Source: Lampris incognitus
Lineage: Eukaryota > Chordata > Actinopteri > Lampriformes > Lampridae
Direction: 5' to 3'
Assembly: GCF_029633865.1 (NCBI RefSeq)
Contig: NC_079224.1
Coordinates: 23,116,395 to 23,180,394, forward strand
DNA: 64,000 nucleotides
Shown here: piece after piece, positions 16,118-29,212 of the stretch
Layout: each line of letters opens with the position of its first letter
How positions within the stretch are numbered: the stretch's first letter is position 1
Notes under the pieces: generated by a model
The model's database searches: none
What the model saw: the letters and a program-made list of their open reading frames with translations, nothing else
Told to the model about the DNA's origin: nothing
Made by a program: the position numbers and the translations under genes

Positions 16118-18807
16118 ATGACGTCGAATAGGGTTTTGGCTGCGATAGACTGGGACGGTGGCTTCTCTGTCCCTGTGGCCAATGCTGAAAACAAGGCTTT
16201 GGAAAACGAGGTGAGTCTGGTTGTAATTTACACTGATGACGAGTTATTTGTTTCTAATTCAGGCTCCTCATTTTGATCGACTACCTTAGCTCAGCTGGTC
16301 ATCTGCACCTCCCGTTATCAACAGGTTCGTTTAAAAGAGAAGGAGCTGATGCTTTTGGAAGATAAACTTGAGGACCGTAAAGACCGAATACAAGCGTTGT
16401 CTCAACACATGAGAAACCTGACACAAGAGCTGTCACACACACAGGTAACGCTAAATGACGCCAGACAGCAATTTCTTGTTTTTACTTAGTATGTAGTCGC
16501 GCCTTTAGTAGTCGATATGCATGTTTTTTTGTGTTTTTTTAATGATATGATTGTAATATTATTAAAGCATGATGAATAAAATATCCGATCGCGGTTTTAC
16601 ATTCACCCCTAATTTCAAGTATTTATTTATTTTTCTGAACACAGGCGTTGTGCAAGGCGAAAGCAAGAGAGACGGAGTCTGAGAGAAACTTTAAGGTCCT
16701 TGCAGAACGGGAGACGGGACACTTAAGACAGGAGCTGGGAAAGCTGCAGAAAGAGCTTGATCTTTTGAGAGATAGGAGAAACACACAAGAGGTACTTTCA
16801 TTCAGCTATTTGTTGTCCTCATGAATAACTACTTTTTTGTTATTCATCAATTAAAGCCAAAATATCGTAAGAAATAAAAAAATTGCTCGGGTATGAGGAA
16901 TGCAAGCATGGCTTTGTCTGTTCTGAGAATGAAATAGATACACAATGAAATGGCAGTCAAGTTTTTAACCTTCATTTTCTTTCTTCTGGGTGGGTATTGG
17001 AGCAAATGTCTGGATGCTGGATCACTTCTAAACAATAATGTTCTTGTCACCTGAATGACTACAGCACAGAATTCTTGGGTCTCAGTGCTGAAATATCCCA
17101 TTCACTTATTTATTTATTTTAATCCATAAGAGCAACATTTTCAAAGCCACACAGAAGTTAGAGAAACTGCGCAATCAGCTGAACTGGGACCAGCAAACCC
17201 TGGATGCCTGGCTGGAGGAGTCGGCCCACAAAGACGAGGACACCATGGCCATCATCAAGTACGCCGCGCAGGATGAACGTAGGATCAAGGTCGGATGGGA
17301 ATGCCTGGGTCAATGTTCTTTCAGCTAGCATGGTCACTATTATCATTACTAACATATAGCATTAAAACTTTGCAGAGAGCTTTTCCAAGTGCCACCAAAA
17401 CAGAATAGTTAACTGTACAAAAAAAGATAATGAGTTTATCGAAAACTAGATGAAACTGGATGTCTTGAGAAAGGTCCTTGTGGCCATAATGTTGACTCTT
17501 TTTGATAAATCAATGCAGAGGTGATGAGTGTGTGCAGGAATTGACTTTTTTTCTTTGGAATCGGAAGAAAAACTTGACCCTTAATATAAACCAGCACAAG
17601 ATCAGCAGCAGGATTAGTGAGCAACTATCAAGCCACAAAACTAGATGTAGACGGTTATACAGTTGGCTGGCTGTCATGCTGTGTACAGTGAAGACCTCGG
17701 TTGTCTTTTGCCCCTCCACATACAGTCACTCACTGTGGCTATAGAGAAGAAGACACTTGAAGCCAACCAAAGGCGCAAAACACTGGACAACGAGTTGACT
17801 GAGACACTATCAGCGCAGGTATGAAGAAAAAACAAAAATTGAAAAACCCTAAACATTATGTACAAATCCATCACCTTGCTTTTTTCCTTGGTTTTTTTTT
17901 TTTGGCAATTGTGTCTTGGAGTGACTTCACTAGGAGCCACTTTGCTCCATTGATGTCCACCAGAAGGGGTCTTCTGCTTTGTAAACAGATTGCTTTGGAC
18001 AAGACTGCAGAGAATTTCCGATGGGCCCATTTGGAGAGGCAGGAGCTCATCCAACAGTGGGAGAACACGATTAAGCAGATGAGGAAACGAGATGCTGAGC
18101 TGGAACAATGCGCACTGGTAACTGCTGGAGGGCCGGCTTTCCTGATCTCGCACTACTACCGAAGACAGAGCACAAAAAAAACCAAACCAAAACATAGCTC
18201 TTCAAGCATTTGTGTTAACCAATTTCTAAATGAAAATTAATTTTTTTCTATTTGCTTGTGACATTCTTCCAGAAACTCGCGGAAGTCAATCAGGAAATCA
18301 GGCAAAGGAATGCCAACATTACAGAAAAGAATAACTTTTTGGAGAGTGAGATAGAGAACAACAAGGAAAATGAAAGAAAGATCGCCATGGCCAATCGGCA
18401 GGCGGCAAAACTGAGACGAGAGCTACAGGAGCTGGAGAATAACCGCAATAGGCTGAAGGGCGAGGTTAGTCGCTCTGATAAATGGATTAAATGGATTATC
18501 AGATCCATTTAATAGAACTGTTTGATGAAGTCTATGTGAAAGGAATCCTTAAAATGAATCTGAAACCTGGTCGGTAATGCCAGCTTTATTTCCATGTTAC
18601 AAATGTAAACATCGGTGAATAATTTTCAAATTTTTTGCAGTTGGAAAGCCTAAAGGGCACAGTGGAAAGAGCAGCCATGGATGTCAAGACTTTGAGGTCC
18701 CAGATGTCATGCATGAAGAAAGACATCCAAGATAAAACCAACAAGTCAGTCTAAACAAACATTGTGTCCCTGTCAATGATCATCCAAAGAAGGAGCTTTA
18801 TCACAAA

Positions 18808-18866
<59 letters not shown>

Positions 18867-21800
18867 GTAGACTGAAGGAGTCACAGCTTCTCAGAGGTGG
18901 ACTTGAAGAGAAGCTGAAGATGGTGACTCAGACAGCTCTTAGTGTAGAGGAGAGGGCCTTCCAGATTGAGCAGATGTTCAAGGATGAGGAGCAGGCCATT
19001 AAAGTGAGCAGCCTGACAGCCCCGAACAGCAAGTTATATATCTGTTTATTGCATGGGAAATTAAGCATTAGCATTGAAATTATTTTGCTTTTTTTTTTAA
19101 CAATGAGCACTTTTGTACACTTAGCAAGTTTACCTTTAGTTTTCAAGTTTAGTCGATAAAGCAAATCCATTCCCCCCCCTTTGTTTCATTTTCTTTGCCT
19201 TATGGTCACTTTTATGCCAGAGCAAGCCAGGGCAAAAATCAGCCTCATAAATCAACAGTGGCATTTTTATTACATTACCAGCCTTATAACGCTGTTTGGT
19301 GTATATTTTACATCAGGAGATGGATGCTCAGCTGTATCGCCACAGGGAAGTGCTGTTTCATCAGAAACAGGATCTCCAGGCCCAGAGGATGAAGGAGAAG
19401 GATTTCATCACCCAGCTTTCAGGGAGCAAAGCTGCCATCTCCAGCCTGGACAGCGATCTCACCAAATTGGATCATAATTCACTCAAGCAGCAGAAAGTCA
19501 TTGATAATCAGGCATGGCATTTGTTGGTGCAAGACTATTTCAGCTCTTCAACAATACAGCCTATGGCAGGCTACACATAAATTCTGCATAATCACTATCG
19601 CCATTCCTGCACATGCGTTTCTGTACAACATACTGCAGTCGTTTGTTTTTTTTTTGTGCTGTTCTAGTATTTATTGTTTAGGGCAACTATCCTAAAACCT
19701 TAGGTATCTATACTAGGTTACAAACCTGAAGATTTCTATGCTAATGAACTTTATTTCTGTGCTCGCTATCGCTGACAAGCTCAAGACTATAGCTAATCTT
19801 TTGAGTATGGAAATCATGCATGCTTTTGTAGTTGCTCATTTTAATGGTTCCTGTCGAGTAGAACTTCCTGGGGAAAATGAAACAGTGTATAGTGCTATAA
19901 GTTGAGAAGAAGAACCCGCTTTGGCTTACAAGCGGCACAGGCTCATAAAAAAAAAAACTTTACTAGTAGGTATTACAATATCAGTAGGTCCAACCCAGAT
20001 TTTTTTTTTATTTTCCCCCCCATTTCTCCCCAGTTGTATTTGGCCAATTACCCCACTCTTCCGAGCCATCCCAGTCACTGCTCCACCCCCTCTGCTGATC
20101 CGAGGAGGGCTGCAGACTACCACATGCCTCCTCCAATACATGTGGAGTCGCCAGCCGCTTCTTTTCACTTGACAGTGAGGAGTTTCACGAGGGGTACGTA
20201 GTGCGTGGGAGGATCACGTTATTCCCCCCAGTTCCCCCTCCTCCCAAACAGGCGCCCCGACCGACCAGACGAGGCGCTAGTTCAGCGACCAGGACACATA
20301 CCCACATCCGACTTCCCACCCACAGACCCGACCAATTGTGTCTGTAGGGACATCCAATCAAGCCGGAGATAACACGGGGATTCAGACTGGCGATCCCTGT
20401 ATTGGTAGGCAACAGAATAGACTGCTACGCTACCCTGACGCCAACAACCCAGATTTAACCACATTTCTTTTGTTTGGAAGTGGGAACCTGTGGACCTCCA
20501 GTGCTCAAACACCAGTGCAATTAGTCCTTATCACCATAGATGTCAAGAGGTGATCTTGAGGATTTTAACTTTAAAGACCATGTGTAGGCTTGCAATCGCT
20601 GTACCAAAGTGCCTTTCAAGAGGGCACCGGTCTCCCACTAGTTATAGGGATGGAGATGCTGCTCTGTATCTGACCCTGTACTTTGACCCTCCCTGGGGAG
20701 GACGGCAAGAACAAAGTCAGAATCAGAATCGTGCTTATTGGCCATGTAGGTTTACACTACATGGAGTTTCGTGGCTCTCTCAGTGTACTTAACATAGAAT
20801 AACAACACTGCAACACAACAACCTTCAGATATATACACAAGTATTGACTTATTCAGGCGAAATTAGAGGTGATAATGTGCAATGGTGCAGAGAATATATC
20901 AGAGATGCTGGAATAGATGTTAGCAGGTTACTTGCATAAAACTGAGATTTTCCTAGGAATTAATAAAGTTTAATTTGGATAATCAGGATAATTACTTCCA
21001 GTAGGCTCTATACTGATAATAAATTTTTCCCACTTCATGCTCACTCATCCTTTTCATGTGTCATGTAGGACTTCCATATCCAGCAACTGGAGAAGAAAAT
21101 GGCTCGTCTGCGAGGTGACATTAACAAACAGGAAAAGCAGGTGTTAGAAAAGAAGATGGCTGAGCTGACCAGCGGCCTAGAGGAGAAGCAGAAGACTGCC
21201 CACTTGCTGACCTCCCAGCTCAAGGAGCTTGAGGTTGGTCAGCCTTTGCACTCATCACCTTGTAGAATATAAAATGCTGCTTAGTTTGAATCAGTGAAAT
21301 GACTTGTTATATGTCTGAGAAGCCACCTTTGAGGTGTGTATTGTATTTTTTGAGGGCTACAATCTTGAGTTGGTAGTTATAAAGTGTAAAAGTTGCCAAA
21401 CGGTATCTGAAGCAATTAGTTTCAATTTCAGTCCTTTGAACTACAGCTGGATCCATTTGATTATTTCTTCTATGGCAAAATGAACTGGATGTTTGGATCC
21501 TGTTTGTCAATAGTACTTTCCCTAAAATATGTTGAATGTTTTTTAATCTGTGATCTAGTTTGGTAAAGAGCTCATATATTTAGTGCCCGGATACGTGATA
21601 GTTTATGTCTGTGAATACTGCTGTTTTCATCATTATAAAACAATATATTGCCATGGTAGAATATGATGTACATAGCAGAAGAGCAGTGGATGGATAATCA
21701 CAGAAGCAGTGACATTAGATTACATTAAAGTAGGTCAAAGGTGGGCGGCACGGTGGCGCAGTGGTTAGCGTAGTGGCCTCACAGCAAGAAGGTCTGGGTT

Positions 21801-24800
21801 CGAACCCTGGGGTAGTCCAACCATGGGGGTCATCCCAAGACATCCTCTTTGTGGAGTTTGCATGTTCTCCCCATGTCTGCGTGGGTTTCCTCCGGGTGCT
21901 CCGGTTTCCTCCCACAGTCCAGAAATGTAGGTCAGGTGAATTGGCCATACTAAATTGTCCCTAGGTGTGACTGTGTCGGCCCTGTGATGGACTGGTGGCC
22001 TGTCCAGGATGTCTCCCCCCCTGCCGCCCAATGACCGCTGGGATAGGCTCCAGCATCTTGTGACCCCAATTGGGATAAGCAGCTTGGACAGTGGATGGGT
22101 GGATAGGTCATAGGTTTATTAACTTTTTTATTGCAGCATCAAAACCCACCAGAATCCATCTCAACAGATAGAGGAATGTGTAATTATATTGTAATCAAAA
22201 GCAAAATTGTCAAATATTAGTGTTAGTAATGGTTCCAGGGAATTTTTTCACATCTATATGTATTTTTCCATTAAAGTTGAAATGCATATGGATCTGAAAC
22301 CCATCAAAACGACAACCCACTTTTGAACTCTTAACAGCAAGGCTACTGTGGTCTCTGGCAGGATTACATCCGCTGTGTGAGGAAAGAGACAGAGAAGACC
22401 GGAGCAGAGAAAAGTGATTTGACCACCAAGATAGAGGAGCTCCATCTGTCCAATGACATTGCAGACAAGGACCTCAGGAAGCTCAGACTCCACAAACAGG
22501 TGCCTTATCTATCATGATTTCAGTTCACTGACCGAAGAGACTGAGAGGAACTTTGGATGAACAGTTTTGGAAAGAAAGGTTGATTCCTGATCATGACCCC
22601 CATGTTAGGAATCAACTTTCTCCTTACCTCTCCAGTCACTTGGTCTCACTCTGGTCACATACAAATCATACATTACATTTGCACTTGTTCCCTGTCAGGA
22701 CACCATGGTAGAGGACAGCATCCTGAAGCTGGAGGTCAAACGTCTGAGGGACCTATTGTACAACAAAGCGGACAGTGTCCTCTCTCTGGAGAAGAGGCGG
22801 CTGGAGCTGCAGACCGCCATGAGGGAGAGGGAGGAGGAGATCAAGGTATACAGAGACATGCTCAGCAAGCAGGTCAGGATCGAGGACCAAGAGAGACAGA
22901 GGCACAGGTAAGTAACTCCCCTCCACATGTGTGCATGCACACACACACACACCTGAGGGCCAGGTCGTGTCTGCATAATTGGTGATATTGTGGCATTGTC
23001 TACTTAAAACTACCACAGTGTGTGTTCAAAGAGACATCGCCTTGGATTCAGTAGTACTGCTTTTATGGTTAAGCGTTATGTGGGATTGTAAATGTTTGTT
23101 TGTACAATATGATATATGAGTGTCAGTTTACTGTAGTAACCGTTTTGGAAAATAGTTGTTTTTGTTCGGTAAACAACTCGCTTAGAAACCCAGTGTCTCA
23201 TTCAGTGAATGAATGTGTTTCAGTGCTGAAATGCATGAGAGGTTGTCTAAGGTCAACACGATGCAGAAGCGCTATGAGATTTTGACCATTTCAATGGCCG
23301 CTCCAGAGGGAGAAGAGGAGAAATCACAGGCGTATTATGTCATAAAGGTGGGACATCCTCAAAAGCACCACCTGTACACCCAACAGGGAGTCTGTTGTTG
23401 CCAGCCTAGGTCAGTTAGGTATTTCAGATGTACATGTGCACCTAGTCACGGGACGTACTCTTTTCACCAGGCTGCTCAGGAGAAAGAGGAACTCAAGCGG
23501 AAGGGCGACAGTCTAGATGCCAAAATTCGCAAGATGGAGAAGGAGATCAAAGCACTGGAGAACACCATTCAGTTGGTCAACAATTGTAACTCAGCGTTTC
23601 GTAAATCCCTCAACAAAGTCAATGAGACCAGTATGTATGAGGAGAACAACTCTGTCTGTCTGTCCTGATTTATATCTGTCTGTGCATCTGTCCCGATTCA
23701 TATCTATCGATTTGTCTGTAAGTCTATCTCTGTCTTTCCAGATCTGTTGATCTGTCTTGCTGACTGTCTGTCTGTCTTTCCATCCGCCCATCCATCCATC
23801 TATTATCCAAACTGCTTGTCCTGCTCGCAGGGTCATGGGGATGCTGGAGCCTACCCCAGCTGGGACTGCTGCTGTCTGTCTTTCCAATTCTGTAATTGTT
23901 GACTGGTCTATTTGTCTATTTGGCTTGCTTGCTAGCTATTAAAAATATATCTAAGAATGATTGACAATCTACATAGTTATTAAAACAGAGCAAAAAATAA
24001 GCTCAATGTTAGAAGATGGATAATATACATCCTTCCTGAGGTTGTTTTTTTGGTTGACTTTGTTTCCAGGTGAAGAGTACCAGGAAAAACTGAGGCTGGA
24101 AGAGCAACAAAGAGCAGCTATTGTGAAATACAAGTATCAGAAGAGACAGATCAAGGAGCTCGAGGAAGATATCCAGGTTTATTTCTCTTTGGAATATGAC
24201 TCACATCAATGTGACGTTTTTTCCTCACCGCTATCTCTATACCACATGTAAATGAAGTAAGAGTCAATAAACTGGGTTGTTTTTTTGTTTTTTGTTTTTG
24301 CATTAATTTATTTTTCTTTCCCTTTCTTAGACGTTACTTTCTTACATTCCATGAACAATGTCTTAGAATTATCTCCCTATCTGATCTCAGCAGTCTTCTG
24401 TCTTCATTACTTGTGTGGATTACTTTGTGGTATTATTGACATTTCCTTAAGTCTCTTGCAGTAGCAGTAAGTCAAAACAAGACTTGCTGAACAACTCCAG
24501 GACAATAGTGCACAGAGACTGAGCTCACATTATTTCTGTCCGTGTGCATATTTGTGATTCTGCGGGCATATGCATGCACACACCTTTGTGTGTGTGTTTA
24601 CTTTCTGTGCCTGCCCTTCACCTTTCACCAATTCCAGATCATGAACAGTACCCTGGAAAGCCTGCTGCAGGAGGGGCAGAAACAGGAGGAACACACTACG
24701 GTGATTCAGTCACATTTCATTCAGCTTAACAAAGAACTGGCTTCCCAGAAGGAGAAACTCGACAGGGCCACAAAACAGGTTTTCTGCACACCTTGCCACT

Positions 24801-26603
24801 TTGCCATTGCATTTTTATTTATTTTTTTGCATGTTCTTGCCTTTATTGGATAGTGGACAGTGAAGTTGACAGGAAACAAGAGGGGAGAGAGATGGGTATG
24901 ACATGAAACAAAGGTTCCTGGCTGAATCGAAATGGGGATGTTGCAGTTATGTGGCATGCACTGTAACCACTCAGCCACTGGGATGTCTTGTCATTACATT
25001 TCAATGATTGTTTGTACAATGACTGACGCAGAACAAGCAACTCCTACCCAGCAACTGGCCTACTTTCTCTGGGCTGAGCTCCAAAATCAGAACCAGAATA
25101 CTTCATTCATCCCCAAGGGTAAATTGGGTTCTATTACAGACACTCATGCTCTAAGAACTAAAAACTAACAAGATACAAGATAAGAAAATAGAAATAAAAG
25201 ATAAATAAGAAATAGAAAATAAGAACAAACTAGAAAAATGCTTTCCCACAGAAAAAGCGTGTGAATGCTGAGCTGCTGAAAGAAATCGTGAAAGCATTGC
25301 TGAAAATGGATAAATAGGAAAAGTCAAAGTCACTAGCCTACCTGAAATACCTGGAAACTGAAATGTGAAATGGCTGAATATTTTAAGTTTTAAAGGTATA
25401 AAAAACTGAAAAATTTGCCATAATGTGCTAAATACATAAATAGTTTGATTGTTGAATGGTTTCTGTAGTTTAAAGTATGAAAAAGTAGAAGTGGTGCCAC
25501 TAATTAAGAACTGTAAAGCAATAGTGTGAATGCCCAGCATTCACACTAATTAGGCTGGCAGTTGAGTTTCAAATTGATATGTGATGTCACAGTAGGACTG
25601 AACATTCTAACAGGCAAAGTATATGGCAGAATTGCTAAACTTTAGAGCTGAATTGTTCAAAAACTATAAAATATTTTAAAAATCTGAATAGGATTCTGAA
25701 AGAGCTGAATGTCCTGAACTGTTTAGGCTTTAAATGGGGTTTCTAGCTAAAAAAAAAAATGAAGGAGGAGATACAGTTCAAAGGTGATGAGAGTTTCAAC
25801 CTTTCCCCATAAACTTCCATTGTTTTGAAAAAGTAGAAAAAGCTTAATATGTCTAAAAGTATAAAAGATTTTCGAAAAACCCGAAATGTGAGCCTTAATG
25901 GGCTTAAAGAGATGAACATTTTGATACCTGAATGGTTTCAGTGGCTAAAAGTATGAAGGAGTAAGAGGTGGAAAGGTTGCAAAAGTCCCCCATTGACTCC
26001 CATTCAAAAAAGGGCTGAAAAAAGTTGAATATTTCAAAAAGTTCAAAAGGTATGAAAAATCGGAAAGGGCAGCAATAATATCCTTAATGAGTTGAACATT
26101 TTGATAGTTGAATGGTTTCAGTAGCTAAAAGTATGAAGGAGCTACAAAGTGTCAAAAAATGGGCGGAAGAAAAATAAATAAATTAAGAACTGCAAAGCAA
26201 TAGTGTGAATGCACTAAATATATCAACAAGCAAAAGGCCACTGAGCGTGACAGAGAGCTGCTTTCATGCAATGTGAGATAAAGCTAGATTAGCTGATGGG
26301 CACAGTTACGGCAGAGGGAAATGGTAAGAAGGGTTTTTTGTGGAACCTTTAATACATATTCATGCTATCCAGAGCAGTCAATTACCTCTCATGGTATTTT
26401 GCAGAGGCCAAAGGTAGTTGACTTCTTCTTGAAGGTTTGTCATACATAGCAACAGCAATGACTATGGGGCTTGCAAAAAATTTTTGCAAACAGTGAACAC
26501 TAAATACTTCTCCAGTCTTAGAATAACTTAATACTAAAAAGTGTAAATACATAAATACATGCATTAGCAATGATAGTAAAGAAACTACTCTCTCCACCCC
26601 GGC

Positions 26604-26646
<43 letters not shown>

Positions 26647-27733
26647 TGTGTGTGTGTAAATAAAAACCTTTTGTCTTTCACTGTAATTATCTTTTATAAT
26701 TTTCCATGTCTATTTGCACTTCGCCAGTGCTCCAAGTTGACAAAAGAGATCCACTCAGCCAACAAGACTCAGTTGGAGACATTTGAGGAGCAGGACATTG
26801 AGCTGAGGGAGACGAGAGAATTCAACAAGACCACTGACAGGATGCTGCTGGATGCAATGAGGGAAAACGCCGACCTTGCAGCAGTGATAGAAAAGTATTT
26901 CCTACAGGTAGCAGTGACACTGTTGAGTGTCTTATATTCAGCAGCCTAAAATTAAACTTTACAGTCATTTTATAACAGCAAAGCGGTGCATTCAATAGAA
27001 ATAGCATTAGTGCCACCGGCTCTAGATGTGTGTCGCCATGGTTTCAGAGAAGGCAGGTGAAAATATTAAGTGTTTCTAATGGTACATCTTCAGTTGGCTA
27101 ATTACTAAGCTATTCTTATTTCCCCCTTTTCTTTTGCATTCATTCAGGTTAACGTACCTCTTCCGTCTCCGGCTTCCATCCCTGCCAGCCGCCAGAGCTC
27201 CTACACCAACTCTGCTCGCAGCTCTGTCTCCTCCAGGTTAGGCTTTCTGCTCTACACCATCAAACATGCTTCCTGAGAGCTGTCAGATCAGCTAGCTTCC
27301 CGAGTCCTTTTGGACTGAAACGACGACAGCTGTGTATTACACATTGCCTAGAATCCAATTAAATTTGGCCATGACCCCTTATCATGTACTAACAAAGCTA
27401 GTTGTCTCCATAAATGTTGAGGATGTTTCAACACCAAAAGACATAATTGCATCATAACCTTTGTACAGCAATATGTTTGTTCTTTTTCCACTCTGTAGAT
27501 TTTTGATTTCTCACACCCAGTTGGTTTAGTGTTGTTCTGTTTTCTATTTTATAAGATCTGTTGAGTCCTCAGCAAGCAGCAGCCCCAGGAGCTCTGCACT
27601 ACAGTCGGCCACACCCAAGACCACAGAACTGGGCCTGGGTCTCACTGTGACCTCCCCTCCCACATCTGCCTCCCCGCGCTCGTCCAGCGCTGCTAGCAGC
27701 GGCAGCAGCCATAGCCAACACAAGAGTCCATAG
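16118..27733 (+). CDS. ccdc39: Coiled-coil domain-containing protein 39, axonemal 96-nm ruler
   Basis: With CCDC40 it forms the filament that sets the 96-nm repeat on doublet microtubules of motile cilia and places inner dynein arms and the nexin-dynein regulatory complex. Twenty coding exons: 16118-16210, 16325-16444, 16645-16791, 17131-17289, 17726-17818, 17989-18117, 18273-18464, 18641-18744, 18871-19003, 19317-19511, 21069-21233, 22362-22499, 22699-22907, 23224-23347, 23471-23630, 24070-24176, 24638-24778, 26728-26907, 27148-27236, 27556-27733. Phases join to 951 aa (human 941). It is nearly all heptad coiled coil; matched blocks include [56 protein letters not shown] and [19 protein letters not shown]. 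The last ~90 residues are a Ser-rich disordered tail. Exon 10 ends CAG followed by GC, so intron 10 appears to be GC-AG. Intron 8 has a TG repeat in place of the usual pyrimidine tract. Introns 10, 11, 15 and 17 hold SINEs and repeats. No frameshift or stop was found. Confidence 0.96.
18811..18864 (+). repeat. (TG)27 microsatellite at a splice acceptor
   Basis: An uninterrupted 54-bp TG run ends 6 bp before the ccdc39 exon 9 boundary (TTGTAG, exon from 18871), in a 126-bp intron. Confidence 0.95.
20003..20444 (-). mobile_element. tRNA-derived SINE, full length, with target duplication
   Basis: In ccdc39 intron 10. On the minus strand it begins GGCGTCAGGGTAGCGTAGCA (A-box-like TAGCGTAGCAG), has a B-box relic near GTCTGAATCCC and ends in an A-rich stretch. 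The 12-bp target duplication CAACCCAGATTT lies at 19991-20002 and 20445-20456. B-box changes suggest an older copy. Confidence 0.85.
21743..22103 (+). mobile_element. tRNA-derived SINE, full length, with target duplication
   Basis: In ccdc39 intron 11. A box TGGCGCAGTGG near 21754 and B box GGTTCGAACCC at 21797-21807 mark a pol III promoter of tRNA origin. The body has the fish-typical CATGTTCTCCCCATGTCTGC and GGGTTTCCTCCGGGTGCTCC. The tail ends in GGATGGGTGGA. The near-perfect 12-bp target duplication TAGGTCA(A/T)AGGT lies at 21731-21742 and 22104-22115. Confidence 0.88.
23640..23880. repeat. CTGT-rich simple repeat plus SINE tail fragment
   Basis: In ccdc39 intron 15. Interrupted CTGT/ATCT repeats to about 23780, then a reverse-oriented tail of the 21743-type SINE (CATCCATCCATCTATTATCC ... 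GCTGGAGCCTACCCCAGC), about 23781-23860. Confidence 0.7.
24835..25000 (-). repeat. Old tRNA-SINE relic
   Basis: In ccdc39 intron 17. Contains GACAGGAAACAAGAGGGGAG ... ATGTGGCATGCACTGTAACC ... CTCAGCCACTGGG, resembling a reverse-oriented fish tRNA SINE. The B box is degraded. Confidence 0.45.
25190..26215. repeat. Internally repetitive AT-rich element
   Basis: In ccdc39 intron 17. TGAATGGTTTCAGT(A/G)GCTAAAAG-type blocks recur near 25452, 25930 and 26110. ATTAAGAACTG(T/C)AAAGCAATA followed by GTGTGAATGC occurs at 25503 and 26184, and GTGTGAATGCTGAG near 25259. No open frame has a known domain. Probably a non-autonomous DNA element of a multicopy fish family; class not determined. Confidence 0.55.
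26605..26658 (+). repeat. (GA)n(GT)n microsatellite
   Basis: GAGA run followed by GTGT run in ccdc39 intron 17, about 70 bp before exon 18. Confidence 0.95.
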
Positions 27734-27937
27734 CACGTGGCTCCTTCCCCCTAATTACCGCCTGCTGATATCGATGTAGTCGATAAACCACAAACCAGAG
27801 GGTGGTGTTGTTATCCAGTGCATGTACAATCTATGTATCATCGCATGGTCATAATCTGTTTTGATACGCCCGATTGTGATTTTTGAAAATGTTATTTTTC
27901 ATTCATTGTAACTTTAAAGCATGACACAATAGTTTAC

Positions 27938-27943
27938 AATAAA
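27938..27943 (+). terminator. ccdc39: Poly(A) signal of ccdc39
   Basis: AATAAA 205 nt after the ccdc39 stop codon. Confidence 0.75.
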
Positions 27944-28603
27944 GCTTTGAAACCTATATCTCATGGTATAATCAAATTAAGGACTTCTTTTTGATATTAT
28001 AGTGAAATGTTCGTCACTGGATTTGCCTGCACTTTGACAGTCATACTGTAAGATCTTGATTTAAGTTTTCCTTTTAGATTACAGTCACCTGAATGAAATG
28101 TTTTATGCATCTGCATTACATTATTGAGCAGGCATAAAGACATACCTATATTAATTGCAATTAGGTTGCCATAAAATAATATTGACTTGCTTCATACAAA
28201 AATGGCTTCTCATTAGCTCTTTCACAGAATCGGGAATTTTGACAAGCCAAACGCTGCTGGATTTAGACTACCCAGTAGAATGTTCTCCGTTGTAACAGGC
28301 ACTTTTGCAAATAACCCACCATCTGCTTTCAATGTCCATCTCTTCCTTAGAAAAAAAAACTTCTTGGCTGGTGAATTTAAAAAATGGCAAGAACATTGTG
28401 GAACTGATCTTCCCGAGTCTTGATGAAAATTCAAACAAACAAGCCAAAATACGTTTTCTTATATTAGAAGCCATACCTATGTATGTGCTTATGAGAGACA
28501 CAACCAGACCTGGACATGTGTGAAATAAATCGGGTGACACCAAATCTCTGTTATTGCTTGTATGGAATCCAAGTCGATTCAGCGCGTACATTTATTTATT
28601 TCA

Positions 28604-29212
28604 TTACATTACAGTCATTTAGCCGACGCTTTTATCCAAAGCGACTTACAATAAATGCATTTAACGTAGGAAATCTGGAGAACTACTAGTCATCAGAGGT
28701 CATAAGTTCATCTAAGCAAGCATCTAGGAGCAAAACCAGTGCTAAAGTAAAAGTGCAAGAAAGAGATTTTTTGTTTAAATGAGTGAATAGAATAAGTGCT
28801 AAGAACAAGTAACAGGGTAGTAAAAGTGAGTTTTCAACCTGCGCCGAAAGATGGGCAGCGACTCCGCTGTCCTGACATCAGTGGGGAGTTCATTCCACCA
28901 CTGTGGGACCAGCACAGAAAAGAGTCGTGACCTGGTCGATCGGCAGCAAGGGCCTCTGAGCAACGGGGCAACCAGGCGTCCCGAGGCAGCAGAGCGAAGT
29001 GGTCGGGCGGGGGTGTAGGGCTTGACCATGGCCTGGCGATAGGAAGGAGCTGTTCCTTTCACTGCCCTGTAGGCTAGCACCAGAGTCTTAAACTGGATGT
29101 GAGCAGCTACTGGGAGCTAGTGGAGGGGAGTTGTGTGGGAGAACTTAGGGCGGTTGAACACCAGACGAGCTGCAGCTTTCTGAACAAGCTCCAGAGGTCT
29201 GATGGCTGACTC
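28604..29212 (-). mobile_element. L2-type LINE, 5'-truncated 3' end
   Basis: A minus-strand frame at 29080-28799 matches the C-terminal region after reverse transcriptase of fish L2/CR1 LINEs (PYTPARPLRSA, VLVPQWWNELPTDVRTAESL). It ends in the typical tail, which on the plus strand reads TTTAGCCGACGCTTTTATCC then AAAGCGACTTACAATAAATG. 28030-28600 before it shows nothing recognisable. Confidence 0.8.

Noticed and set aside
17674-18240. Long frames on both strands around ccdc39 exon 6 (173 and 139 codons)
   Set aside because: One is antisense; the other is exon 6 with intron read-through on both sides.
18764-19159. 131-codon frame with a Cys-Val run
   Set aside because: Translation of the TG microsatellite joined to ccdc39 exon 9; not a separate gene.
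22593-22985. 130-codon plus frame in ccdc39 intron 12-exon 13
   Set aside because: Out of frame with exon 13, whose correct frame continues the coiled coil.
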